DNA from: Pseudonocardia cypriaca
Lineage (GTDB): Bacteria; Actinomycetota; Actinomycetes; Mycobacteriales; Pseudonocardiaceae
Direction of reading: 5' to 3'
Assembly: GCF_006717045.1 (NCBI RefSeq)
Contig: NZ_VFPH01000001.1
Span: 3,674,414-3,738,413 of the forward strand
DNA: 64,000 nt
In this document: positions 11,380 to 19,188 of the stretch, in pieces
Layout: the number at the start of each line of letters is the position of its first letter
How positions within the stretch are numbered: position 1 is the stretch's first letter
Position numbers and translations under genes: made by a program
The notes under the pieces: generated by a model
Databases searched by the model: none
Seen by the model: the letters and a program-made list of their open reading frames with translations, nothing else
Told to the model about the DNA's origin: nothing

Positions 11380-12426
11380 TCATACCGCGGCCAGGACGTC
11401 GCACCCCTCCCGCAGGCAACGCTGCGCCACGGGGAAGTCGTGCAGCTCGGCGGCCAGCACGTCGAGCACGACGGCGACGCCGGTGCGCGGCAGGCCCCGC
11501 GCGGACAGCACCGCGCCGAGCCACCGGACGTGTTCGGTGAACAGGTCGGCGTCACAGAGGTAGACCGCGGCCGCGAGGTAGTCCACCAGCTGCCCGACGT
11601 CGTCGTGCGCCTGCCCGTCGAGCCCGTTCCCGCCACCTGAGCCGTCCGGGTCGGCGAGCGGGGACGCGCCGCCCAGCCGGTCCAGAGCGGCGCGGACGAG
11701 CTCGGCACGCCGATCGCGCAGCCCGGCGTACTCGGAACCCCCGTCGGCCGTCCGGCCGGGCACGGCCCGGTCCGACCACGACGGGCTCTCGAGCAGCACG
11801 ACGGCGTCGGCCGCGGTGGGCACCCACGCGTCGACGCCGAGGCGCACCGCCCACCGGCCGTCCGGCCCGAAGCCGGGCCCGCCGGCGAGCACCGGGGTGC
11901 CGGTGCGCTGCGCCGCCGCGATCGTCCGGTGGGCCTGCGGCAGGTGGATCGGCAACGCGCAGCTCACCGCCACCAGGTCCGGGCCGTGTTCGTGCAGGTA
12001 GGAGATGAGGTGCGCGGGCGGCACACTCGCGCCGAGGAAGGTGACGCGCCACCCGGCCAGCCGCAGCACCTCGCCCGCGATCCGCGCCGGCAGCGAGTGC
12101 CACTCGCCGTCGAGGCAGCCGAGCACGACGTGACCGCGCTGCCCCGGGGCGCGGCTCCGGACCCCGACCGCCGCGACGACCCGCTCGTTGATGCAGGTCG
12201 CGGCGTGCTCCTGCGCAACGCTCCAGTCACCGTCGGCCCACAGCTGCCCGACCCGCACCTGCGCCGGGCCGACGAGGTGCAGCAGCACGTCCTGCGCCGG
12301 GGTGCCCGCGTCGACGAGCCCGAGGGCGAGGTCGACCGCGGCCTGCTCGTCGGCCCGGACCAGTGCGTCGAAGAACGCCTCCGCGACCGCCGCGTCGGCG
12401 GGCCGGACGGGGGGTGCGGTGGTCAC
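11380..12426 (-). CDS. Cobalamin-binding protein with B12-photoreceptor signature
   Basis: A 348-aa protein with a B12-binding helical cap (residues about 15-90) followed by a Rossmann-like B12 domain (about 98-225). The cap carries W63-x9-E73-H74, the signature of adenosylcobalamin photoreceptors such as CarH and LitR. The lower-ligand region reads E108-x-H110-x-x-P113 in place of D/E-x-H-x-x-G, so the histidine ligand is kept. The C-terminal 110 residues are a helical extension of unknown role. There is no DNA-binding domain, so it should act through a protein partner. Its GTG overlaps the stop of the SpoIIE phosphatase gene (GTGA), arguing that this phosphatase is the partner. It might also be a non-photosensory B12 or corrinoid sensor. 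Confidence 0.85.
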   Translation of the reverse strand: MTTAPPVRPADAAVAEAFFDALVRADEQAAVDLALGLVDAGTPAQDVLLHLVGPAQVRVGQLWADGDWSVAQEHAATCINERVVAAVGVRSRAPGQRGHVVLGCLDGEWHSLPARIAGEVLRLAGWRVTFLGASVPPAHLISYLHEHGPDLVAVSCALPIHLPQAHRTIAAAQRTGTPVLAGGPGFGPDGRWAVRLGVDAWVPTAADAVVLLESPSWSDRAVPGRTADGGSEYAGLRDRRAELVRAALDRLGGASPLADPDGSGGGNGLDGQAHDDVGQLVDYLAAAVYLCDADLFTEHVRWLGAVLSARGLPRTGVAVVLDVLAAELHDFPVAQRCLREGCDVLAAV

Positions 12427-14117
12427 GCGGTCTGCTCCTCGGGGTTCGGCTGCGCGGTGTGCGCGTGGCGGCTGGCCGGCGCGACGGAGAGGGGCGCCTG
12501 CACGACGAGCACGGCGATGTCGTCGCGACCCGTGGTGCGCCACGCGGTGGCGTGCAGGGCGACGCGCTCGGCGATGCCCGGCGCCGGCAGCACGTGGCAA
12601 CCGTGGAGCAGCCGGAGCACCCGGTCCTCGCCGAACTCCTCGTCGCCGTCAACACCGCCGCGGGCCTCGGTGACGCCGTCCGTGTAGAGCACGCAGGCCT
12701 CACCGGGTCCGAGGTCGACGGTGCGCGTGGCGAAGTGCGCCTCCCGCACGCCGCCCACCAGCATTCCCGGGATCTCGACCGGTTCGACCCCGCCGGCGCG
12801 CACCACCATCGGGGGCGGGTGCCCCCCGGCGGCGAGGCGCACCCTGAGCCCGCCCCCCGGGAGCGGCGCGGCGGTGCCGAGCACGAGGGTGGCGAAGCGC
12901 GGGCCCGCGTCGGGCGGCGCCGCGTCGAGCATGGACTCGTTCAGCAGCTCCAGGAGCCGCACCGGGTCGCGCTCGAGCCGGCGCAGCGCCTGCACGGCCT
13001 GACGCAGCCTGCCGCTCTCGACGGCGGCGTCGACGCCCTTGCCGCAGACGTCCCCGAGCAGGAACATCGCCTCGTCCCCGTCGGCCCCGACGTGGACGTC
13101 GAAGAAGTCGCCGCCGATCAGCAGCGCCTCCTCGGCGGGTCGGTAGCTCGCCCCGAACACCATGCCGTCGACCGCCGGCAGGTCGGGCTCGAGCAGGTTG
13201 CGCTTCAGCACGGCCGTGGTGCGGGTCTGTTGCGCGTACAGTGCGGCCGCGGCGAGCGCGATCCCCGCCCGCTGCGCGAACTCGTCCACCAGCGCGGCAT
13301 CCGGATCGTCCGGCGATCCCGCGTCCCGCAACAGCACGAGCGCCCCCGCCGGCATGCCGTTCCCGGGCAGTGCGCGCACGGCCGCGCTCTGCGAGCCGCG
13401 CCGGTCGTCCTGGCCCCACGGGGCGCCGGTCAGCCGGGTGACCAGCAACGGTTCCGGGCCGGGGGCCAGCCCGGACAGCGCCGCGGCCACCGGTTCCGGC
13501 AGCCCGCGCGCGGACAGCCGCCCCGAGGCGACCACACCCCCGCGCTCGTGCCGGTACCACTCCACCGCTCCGGTCCGCACCGGCAGCACGACCACGGCCG
13601 CGTCCGCCAGCTCGGCCGCCACGAGCTCGACGACCGCGCGGGCGGTGCGCCCGGGGTGCAGCGACAGGCCGAGCCGGCTGCTCGCCGCGGCGAGGAACCG
13701 CGAGCGCGCCCGCTCGGCCAGCAGCGCGTCCACGCGGGCGCGCTGCTCGCTGACCTCGCGCAGGTGCCAGGCCGTCCAGCCGTCGGGAAGGTCCTGGCGG
13801 CGCGCGACGAGCGCCTGGGAACCGGCCTCCAGCTCGACCTCCGCCGGGCCATGCCGGGTCAGCTCGCGCACGGGCAGCAGCTCGTCGACGCGCACCTGCG
13901 GCAACATGCGTCGCGCCGCCGCGTTGGCCGTGCGGACCAGGCCACGCTCGTCGCAGGCGAGAACCGCCGTGTCGACGCCGTCGAGCAGCATCTCGGCGAG
14001 GCTGGGTCGGGGTTCGGGAAGCGGGGCAACGGGTGGCAGGGGCGCCCCGAGGACCCCGCTCGCGGGCCCGGCACGCTGCTGCCGCCCGACCTCGAGATCC
14101 TCGCTGCGACGAACCAC
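12423..14117 (-). CDS. PAS/GAF-SpoIIE (RsbU-type) PP2C phosphatase
   Basis: A 564-aa soluble serine phosphatase of the partner-switching type that would dephosphorylate an anti-sigma-factor antagonist. Order: short variable N-terminus, PAS-like fold (about 40-115), coiled linker (EQRARVDALLAERARSRFL), GAF domain (about 140-295), and a SpoIIE/PP2C domain (about 310-550) with metal motifs GGDFFD and LLGDVCGKG, late GGHPPP and TGRDDIAVLV. GTG at 14117 has GGGAG close upstream. No kinase or STAS gene is adjacent; instead a cobalamin-binding protein is translationally coupled downstream, which may deliver a light or B12 signal to the phosphatase. Confidence 0.9.
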   Translation of the reverse strand: MVRRSEDLEVGRQQRAGPASGVLGAPLPPVAPLPEPRPSLAEMLLDGVDTAVLACDERGLVRTANAAARRMLPQVRVDELLPVRELTRHGPAEVELEAGSQALVARRQDLPDGWTAWHLREVSEQRARVDALLAERARSRFLAAASSRLGLSLHPGRTARAVVELVAAELADAAVVVLPVRTGAVEWYRHERGGVVASGRLSARGLPEPVAAALSGLAPGPEPLLVTRLTGAPWGQDDRRGSQSAAVRALPGNGMPAGALVLLRDAGSPDDPDAALVDEFAQRAGIALAAAALYAQQTRTTAVLKRNLLEPDLPAVDGMVFGASYRPAEEALLIGGDFFDVHVGADGDEAMFLLGDVCGKGVDAAVESGRLRQAVQALRRLERDPVRLLELLNESMLDAAPPDAGPRFATLVLGTAAPLPGGGLRVRLAAGGHPPPMVVRAGGVEPVEIPGMLVGGVREAHFATRTVDLGPGEACVLYTDGVTEARGGVDGDEEFGEDRVLRLLHGCHVLPAPGIAERVALHATAWRTTGRDDIAVLVVQAPLSVAPASRHAHTAQPNPEEQTA

Positions 14118-14239
14118 ACCACTCCCGTTCCGCGCATCCGGTCGCGGCGGCCCGGCGGCCCGGGACGATGGGCCGCGTCAGCGAGCCTAACCGGGCTCGG
14201 CCGCTCCGGCAGCGCCGCGTCCCGGCGTGGCGGCGTCGC
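14118..14239. other. Intergenic stretch upstream of the phosphatase gene
   Basis: Together with the small open frame at 14240-14398 this makes a 351-base region without an established gene. These 122 bases hold only the presumed promoter of the phosphatase operon; I see no repeat or strong hairpin. Confidence 0.5.
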
Positions 14240-14398
14240 TCAGCCTCGCGGTCGAGCGGTCCTGCCCGGCTGCGGCGGCACGGGCAGCCCGTGCCGGATG
14301 GCGCTTCCCGCGTCGATGCCGTAGGCGATGTCGGCGAGTACCGAAACGCCTCGTCGGAGGGTTTCCAGCAGCGTCCTGCGATTCGTCCGGTTCGTCAT
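14240..14398 (-). CDS. Possible small protein (52 aa), unrecognised
   Basis: An ATG-started open frame encodes 52 residues: a basic start (MTNRTNRRTLLETLRRG), an amphipathic middle (VSVLADIAYGIDAGSAIRHGLPVP) and an arginine/proline tail. GC3 is less extreme than in the neighbours, but the frame fills the gap exactly and has a sensible amphipathic core. It is divergent from the GATase1/AraC regulator, with 70 bases between the two starts, so that regulator could control it. No clear ribosome site. No family recognised; it could be chance. Confidence 0.4.
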   Translation of the reverse strand: MTNRTNRRTLLETLRRGVSVLADIAYGIDAGSAIRHGLPVPPQPGRTARPRG

Positions 14399-14456
14399 GC
14401 CATCAGCCTGCGCGGCCGACGACTCCCAGCACAGTGGCGACGACGACGCACATCGC

Positions 14457-14469
14457 TAAGATATCGCCA
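14457..14469 (+). promoter_or_regulatory. -10-like box implying a leaderless regulator mRNA
   Basis: TAAGAT at 14457-14462 ends six bases before the ATG of the GATase1/AraC gene. A transcript from this box would start at or next to the A of the ATG. No Shine-Dalgarno sequence is present, which fits leaderless translation, common in actinomycetes. Confidence 0.45.
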
Positions 14470-15449
14470 TGCGTGACACCCGCTCCGTCGCCGTACTCGC
14501 CTACGACGGGATGTCGGCCTTCGAGACCGGCATCGTCACCGAGGTGTTCGGGATCGCCTGGCCCGAGATCGACGTCCCCTGGTACCGGCTCACCATCTGC
14601 ACCGAGACCCGCGAGCCGGTGCGGGTGATCGGCGGCGCCACGCTGCAGACCCCGCACGGTCTCGACGCACTGGCGGCTGCGGGCACCGTGATCGTCCCCA
14701 GCGTGGCGCAGCCGGAGCGCGAACCGTCCGCGGAGGTCGTCGCGGCGCTGCGGCGGGCCCGCGACGACGGCGCGCGGCTGGTGTCCATCTGCACGGGGGC
14801 GTTCGCGCTGGCCGGGGCCGGCCTGCTCGACGGGCGGAGGGCCACGACGCACTGGCGGCACAGCGACCTCCTGCGCCGCCGCTACCCCCGCGTCGAGGTC
14901 GATCCCGCCCCGCTCTACGTCGACGACGGCGAGGTGCTGACCAGCGCGGGCTGCGCGGCGGGCCTGGACCTCTGCATCCACCTCGTGCGTCGCGACCACG
15001 GGGCGGCGGTGGCGAACGCGGTCGCCCGCAGGCTGGTGATCCCGCCGCACCGCGAGGGCGGGCAGGCCCAGTACATCGAGTCCCCGGTCGCGGACGATCC
15101 CGACGACAACCGGATCGCCCACAGCATGACCTGGATGCTGGAGAACCTCGACCGGCCGATCACGCTCGACCAGCTCGCCGAGCGCGCCAACATGTCGGCG
15201 CGCAGCTACCTGCGCCAGTTCCAGCGGTGCGCGGGCACCAGCCCGATCAAGTGGCTCATCGCCCGCCGCGTGCAGGCGAGCCTGCCCCTGCTGGAGCGCA
15301 CCGATCTCGGGGTCGAGCAGATCGCGGCCGCGGTCGGGTTCGACACGCCGGTGACGTTCCGCCACCACTTCTCCCGGGCGATGCGGACCTCGCCCTCGGC
15401 CTATCGCCGGGCCTTCCACCCGGTCGCCGAGGCCGTAACGGCCGGGTAG
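14469..15449 (+). CDS. GATase1-like/AraC family transcriptional regulator (FtrA-type)
   Basis: Regulator of 326 aa with an N-terminal DJ-1/PfpI-like domain (about 6-175) and a C-terminal AraC helix-turn-helix pair (about 225-320). The nucleophile-elbow cysteine position is kept in SICTGAFALA. The DNA-binding part shows the first HTH (ITLDQLAERANMSARSYLRQF) and the AraC signature with P-[I/L]-x-W-L and VGFDTPVTFRHHF. Proteins of this architecture often activate aldehyde, carnitine or aromatic catabolic genes. The flanking genes are a possible 52-aa frame and the convergent MetE-like gene. The target is unknown. Confidence 0.92.
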   Translation: MRDTRSVAVLAYDGMSAFETGIVTEVFGIAWPEIDVPWYRLTICTETREPVRVIGGATLQTPHGLDALAAAGTVIVPSVAQPEREPSAEVVAALRRARDDGARLVSICTGAFALAGAGLLDGRRATTHWRHSDLLRRRYPRVEVDPAPLYVDDGEVLTSAGCAAGLDLCIHLVRRDHGAAVANAVARRLVIPPHREGGQAQYIESPVADDPDDNRIAHSMTWMLENLDRPITLDQLAERANMSARSYLRQFQRCAGTSPIKWLIARRVQASLPLLERTDLGVEQIAAAVGFDTPVTFRHHFSRAMRTSPSAYRRAFHPVAEAVTAG

Positions 15450-15453
15450 GGCG

Positions 15454-16488
15454 TCACCCGCCCAGCTCCTCCCGCAGCACCCGCGCGGCGCCGGCGAGCG
15501 CCCGCATCTTCCCGAACGCGGAGTCCCGTGGCAGGTACTTCATGCCGCAGTCGGACGCCAGCACGAGCTGTTCGGGCGGGATGCGGTCGAACGCCCGCCG
15601 GGCCCTTGCCGCGACCGTCTCGACGCTCTCGACCTCGGGCGTGGACAGGTCGAGCACCCCGAGGATGATCGTCTTGTCGGTGAGGTCGGAGAGGACGCCG
15701 AGGTCGAGCCCGGACTGCGCGGTCTCGATCGAGACCTGGGCGACGGGGCAGCCCGCGAGCTCCGGCAGGAACGAGTAGCCCTCCGGCCGCTCGTGGATGA
15801 TCGCGGCGTAGCCGAAGCAGATGTGCACCGCCGTGGTGCCGGTGACGCCGTCGAGCGCGGCGTTGAGCGCCTTCAGCCCGTAGGCGCGCGCGGCGTCCGG
15901 GCGGGCCTGCATGTACGGCTCGTCGAGCTGCACGATGTCGGCGCCCGCGGCGAACAGGTCCTTGACCTCGGCGTTCACGGCGGCCGCGTAGGCAAGAGCC
16001 GCGGCTTCGGCGTCGGGGTAGTGGTCGTTCTGCGCCTGCTGCGACATCGTGAACGGCCCCGGCACGGTCATCTTGATCGTCCGCTTTGTGTGGGCGCGCA
16101 GGAAGTGCAGGTCGGCCACCTCCACCGGCTGTGGCCGGTGGATCGGGCCGACGATCCTGGGCACCGGGTTGGGGTGGCCGCTGCGGTCGAGGGCGGTGCC
16201 GGGGTTGTCGATGTCGACGCCGTCGAGCGCGGTGGCGAAGTGGTTGCTGTAGCTCTCCCGGCGGATCTCGCCGTCGGTCAGGATGTCGAGCCCGGCCTCC
16301 TCCTGCGACCGGATCGCGACGATCGTGGCGTCGTCCTGCGCCTCGGCGAGGTGCTCCGGCGGGATGCGCCACAGCTCCTTGGCGCGCACACGGGGTGGGA
16401 ACCGGCCGGCGAGCTTCGCCCGGTCGATCAGCCACTCGGGCTGGGCGTAGCTTCCGACCAGGGACGTCGGCAGCAGCGGCAACGACAC
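15454..16488 (-). CDS. Core-MetE-like (MetE C-terminal domain) methyltransferase
   Basis: A 344-aa TIM barrel corresponding to the catalytic C-terminal half of cobalamin-independent methionine synthase. Zinc ligands are seen as H-x-C in VHICFGY, the later cysteine in SDCGMKY and an acidic segment around ERPEGYSF; LPTSLVGSYAQP opens the barrel. Stand-alone core-MetE enzymes can use methylcobalamin or methylated corrinoid proteins instead of methyl-folate, or act in dealkylation. GTG at 16488 has GAGGAGG five bases upstream and was preferred to an ATG at 16515 that would leave no space for the divergent gene. metH lies 4 kb away, so a second, different homocysteine or thiol methyltransferase reaction is likely. 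Confidence 0.85.
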   Translation of the reverse strand: MSLPLLPTSLVGSYAQPEWLIDRAKLAGRFPPRVRAKELWRIPPEHLAEAQDDATIVAIRSQEEAGLDILTDGEIRRESYSNHFATALDGVDIDNPGTALDRSGHPNPVPRIVGPIHRPQPVEVADLHFLRAHTKRTIKMTVPGPFTMSQQAQNDHYPDAEAAALAYAAAVNAEVKDLFAAGADIVQLDEPYMQARPDAARAYGLKALNAALDGVTGTTAVHICFGYAAIIHERPEGYSFLPELAGCPVAQVSIETAQSGLDLGVLSDLTDKTIILGVLDLSTPEVESVETVAARARRAFDRIPPEQLVLASDCGMKYLPRDSAFGKMRALAGAARVLREELGG

Positions 16489-16522
16489 GGGTGCCTCCTC
16501 ATAGATCGATACCATCGACTTC

Positions 16523-16945
16523 GTGAGCACACTTCCCGCTGAGCTCCGGGACCTGATCGAGTCCGGCCCGCTGGCCCACCTGAGCACCATCAACCCCGAC
16601 GGCAGCCCCCAGGTGAGCGTCATCTGGATCGGCCTGGACGGCGACGGGATCGTGTCCGGCCACATGAACCACTACGCGAAGCTGCGCAACATCGAACGCG
16701 ACCCGCGGGTCGTGCTGTCGTTCGACGCACCCCGCGATCCCAGCGTGGTCCTGAACCCGTACGCCGTGCTGCGCGCACGGGCCACCGTGGAACCCAGCGA
16801 CGAGGCGTGGGACCTGCTCGACCGCCTCACGAAGATCTACATGTCGCCCGACGACCAGTTCCCCGCACCGAAGGGCCCTGGCTACGTCGTGCGGTACGAG
16901 GTGGAGCGCATCGGCGGCGTCGGTCCCTGGACGAGCTCCCACTAG
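16523..16945 (+). CDS. PPOX-class F420/flavin-dependent oxidoreductase
   Basis: Split-barrel protein of 140 aa of the pyridoxamine-5'-phosphate-oxidase-like family (start LIESGPLAHLSTINPDGSPQVSVIW, then GHMNHYAKLRNIERDPRVVLSF). These small dimers in actinomycetes usually bind F420 and reduce quinones, bilins or nitro compounds, though some bind FMN or heme. The family's YAKLRNI loop lines the cofactor phosphates. GTG at 16523 has a TACCAT -10-like box seven bases upstream, suggesting a leaderless mRNA. It is divergent from the MetE-like gene across 34 bases and its stop overlaps that of the convergent oxidoreductase gene. Confidence 0.88.
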   Translation: MSTLPAELRDLIESGPLAHLSTINPDGSPQVSVIWIGLDGDGIVSGHMNHYAKLRNIERDPRVVLSFDAPRDPSVVLNPYAVLRARATVEPSDEAWDLLDRLTKIYMSPDDQFPAPKGPGYVVRYEVERIGGVGPWTSSH

Positions 16946-17895
16946 CACCTCAGGACGATCCGGCCGGCAGCGCCGCCCCCGGCCTGCCGCTGCCAGGCCG
17001 CGCCCACCTCGGCGAGTGGCATCACCTCGTGCGCGACGGCGAGCGCGCCCCGCGCGGCGTGCTCCGCGACGACCGTCACGGCGGCGGCGCGCTGCTCGCG
17101 CGTGAGGGCGTTGTTGGTGTAGCCGAGCAGGCGAAGCGACTTGCCGCGCAGCGTTGACGAGTTGATCGGGCAGGTCTCCGAGGCGGAGCTGCCGAGGTTC
17201 ACCAGCCGGCCGTGGGGGCGCAGGGCGCGGGCCGCCGCGGCCGCCGGTGCGCCGTACAGGGGGTCGAGCACGAGGTCGACGGGTCCGTCGGCGGCGGCGG
17301 TGAACCGCCGGGCGAGCTCGCCGACGTCGTCGGTGTCCAGCGCCACGACGGCATCGGCACCGGCCTTCCCGGCCCGCGCCTGCGCGGCCTGCGACCGTGC
17401 GCCCGCGATCACACGGCGGGCGCCCGCGGCGCGGGCCAGCTGGACGGCGGCCTGCCCGACCACTCCCCCGGCTGCGAGCACGATCACCTGCTCGCCGGGC
17501 GCCAGCTCGCCGCGCCAGGTGAGGGCCATGTGCGCGGCGACGGCCGACAGCCCGAGGGCCGCGATCTCCACCGGGTCGACGCCCGCGGGCAGCGGGACGA
17601 GGTCCGCCTCGGGCACGGCGGCCCGCTCGGCCATGCTGCCGTCTCCCGGAGCCATCCCGGCGGACATCGGGAACCACACCACGCGGTCCCCGGCCCGCCC
17701 CACGCCCTGCACGCCCGGGACGTACGGGGTGGCCGGCTTCCCGAAGTACGACGTGCCGGTGGCGCACAGCAGGTCGAGCGGGGTGATCGGCGCGGCCAGC
17801 ACGTCCACCAGCACGTGACCGTCGGGGGCTGCGGGCGGCTCCCGGTCGGCCACCACCGGCGGCCGGCCGCACTCGACGACCTGGGCAGCCCTCAC
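16942..17895 (-). CDS. Zinc-type alcohol dehydrogenase/quinone oxidoreductase family protein
   Basis: Medium-chain reductase of 317 aa with a GroES-like N-terminal domain and a Rossmann NAD(P) domain (VLAAGGVVGQAAVQLARAAGA, about 145). The cysteine ligands of catalytic zinc are absent, so it resembles the zinc-free quinone oxidoreductase branch. It is the last gene of the LigAB operon; its GTG overlaps the LigA stop (GTGA). A role in reducing or oxidising a ring-cleavage product is suggested by position only. Confidence 0.85.
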   Translation of the reverse strand: MRAAQVVECGRPPVVADREPPAAPDGHVLVDVLAAPITPLDLLCATGTSYFGKPATPYVPGVQGVGRAGDRVVWFPMSAGMAPGDGSMAERAAVPEADLVPLPAGVDPVEIAALGLSAVAAHMALTWRGELAPGEQVIVLAAGGVVGQAAVQLARAAGARRVIAGARSQAAQARAGKAGADAVVALDTDDVGELARRFTAAADGPVDLVLDPLYGAPAAAAARALRPHGRLVNLGSSASETCPINSSTLRGKSLRLLGYTNNALTREQRAAAVTVVAEHAARGALAVAHEVMPLAEVGAAWQRQAGGGAAGRIVLRC

Positions 17896-18254
17896 GTGGC
17901 GATGTCCGGGTAGGGCAGGGAGAAGTGGGCGAGCTTGCGCGCGTACTCCTTCTGGAACCCGAGCGGCTCGTCGTGGTCGCGCTCGAACATCGCGATGAAC
18001 AGCGTCAACGTCAGGAACGGGTGCGCACCCAGCTCGAACAGCTTCGGGTAGTCGTGCGCCGCGAGGGCCTGGCGCTCCTCGTCGTCGAAGGCGAGCCACG
18101 TGCTCTTCTCGGCGGCGAGGCAGTTCAGGATCCGGTTGGCCTCCTCCGCCTCCCACCAAGCCACGGTGCCCACGGGATCGGTGCGGTAGCGCTCGACGAG
18201 GTCCGGGTCGCGGTCGACGGTGAACAGAAACTTGTCCAGCAGGTACTTGCTCAT
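17892..18254 (-). CDS. ligA-like: Extradiol ring-cleavage dioxygenase, LigA-like small subunit
   Basis: Helical alpha subunit of 120 aa that caps the active site of class III extradiol dioxygenases such as protocatechuate 4,5-dioxygenase. It shows the family pattern YLLDKFLF..., the central ANRILNCLAAEK helix and GAHPFLTLTLFIAMFERD. Its ATG lies 73 bases downstream of the LigB stop, with a repeat-like element between them. Being present as a separate subunit fits LigAB-type enzymes acting on protocatechuate, gallate or related acids; the true substrate cannot be read from sequence. Confidence 0.88.
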   Translation of the reverse strand: MSKYLLDKFLFTVDRDPDLVERYRTDPVGTVAWWEAEEANRILNCLAAEKSTWLAFDDEERQALAAHDYPKLFELGAHPFLTLTLFIAMFERDHDEPLGFQKEYARKLAHFSLPYPDIAT

Positions 18255-18335
18255 CGCACTCCCTCGCTGCGCTCGGTCGGGCGCTTCGCGAATGCGCTGT
18301 GTGGGATTGTTCGCTCGCTACGCTCGCTCACTTCG
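18255..18335. repeat. Intercistronic GAGCGWAGCGAGC repeat element between ligB and ligA
   Basis: The 73 bases between the two dioxygenase genes hold two related quasi-palindromic blocks, on the minus strand GAGCGAGCGTAGCGAGCGAA and CCGAGCGCAGCGAGGGAG. Dispersed intergenic repeats with this CGAGCG/AGCGAG core are common in actinomycete genomes. It touches the 3' end of ligB. It may act as a REP-like hairpin setting the ratio of the two subunits. Only one such element was noticed in the window. Confidence 0.5.
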
Positions 18336-19188
18336 AACCCCCCGGATACCAGGTGAAGTAGGCCTCCATCGTGTGGAACAGGTCGTAGGTGTCGACGTAG
18401 TCGGCCTTCTGCCCCTCGCCCGCCACACCCATCATCAGCATGAAGTCCATGAACCCGTGGGTGGCGTTGCCCGGGGCGTGCAAGCTGTCCAGGGTGACCT
18501 CGGCGAGGCAACCCTCGATGTCACCCGAGGAGATCCACTCCACCGCCCTCTGGTCGAACTGCGGATCCGGCCCGTGCGGGCCGAACTGACGCGGCCCACC
18601 CAGCTCCAACGACAGGTGCCCGGTACCGATCACCGCGACCCGCTGCTCGGACGGCCACGACTCCACCAGCTCCCGGATCGCGCGCCCCAGCTGCACGAAC
18701 CGCTTCGGCTGCGGCAGCGGCGGCGCGAAGATGTTCGTGTACACCGGCACGATCGGCAGATCCGCCTCCGGCCGCAGCGTGATGATCGGACACGTGATCG
18801 AGTGATCGATCCGCAGCTCGTTGGAGAACGCCAGATCGAACCCGGCATCCAGGCCCTCACGCAGGATGTAGGCCGACAGGTCCTCCTGCCCCTTCAAGAC
18901 CATGCGCGGCAGGCCGAACTCGCGTTCCTCGTTGTACCAGTTGGCGTCATACACCGGCGCCTTACCCACCAGGAACTGCGGCATGTTGTCCAACCACAAC
19001 TGGTGAAAATGATCGGACCCGACCATCACCAGCACATCGGGCCGGGCCCGGGTGAGCGTCTCCCGGAACGCCTCCACCTTGCGCACCCACTCGTCCGCGA
19101 ACGGCGGCCGGTCCTCACCGGTCGAAGTACTGGCGCGGTAGTAGAAGGGATGGTGGGTCGAGGCGATCACCGCCACCAGCTCAGCCAC
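18328..19188 (-). CDS. ligB-like: Extradiol ring-cleavage dioxygenase, LigB-like catalytic subunit
   Basis: Catalytic beta subunit (286 aa) of a class III, Fe(II)-dependent extradiol dioxygenase that opens a catecholic ring with O2. Metal ligands are expected at H12 (STHHPF) and in GSDHFH (H60/H62); the acid/base histidine lies in IGTGHLSLEL. The terminal half (GNATHGFMDFML, AYFTWYPGG) is close to LigB-type proteins. It overlaps the citryl-CoA-lyase-like gene by eight bases (ATGGCTGA). Neighbouring CoA transferase and lyase-like genes suggest the ring-opened acid is activated with CoA, unlike the usual PDC/CHA-aldolase route. Confidence 0.9.
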   Translation of the reverse strand: MAELVAVIASTHHPFYYRASTSTGEDRPPFADEWVRKVEAFRETLTRARPDVLVMVGSDHFHQLWLDNMPQFLVGKAPVYDANWYNEEREFGLPRMVLKGQEDLSAYILREGLDAGFDLAFSNELRIDHSITCPIITLRPEADLPIVPVYTNIFAPPLPQPKRFVQLGRAIRELVESWPSEQRVAVIGTGHLSLELGGPRQFGPHGPDPQFDQRAVEWISSGDIEGCLAEVTLDSLHAPGNATHGFMDFMLMMGVAGEGQKADYVDTYDLFHTMEAYFTWYPGGSK

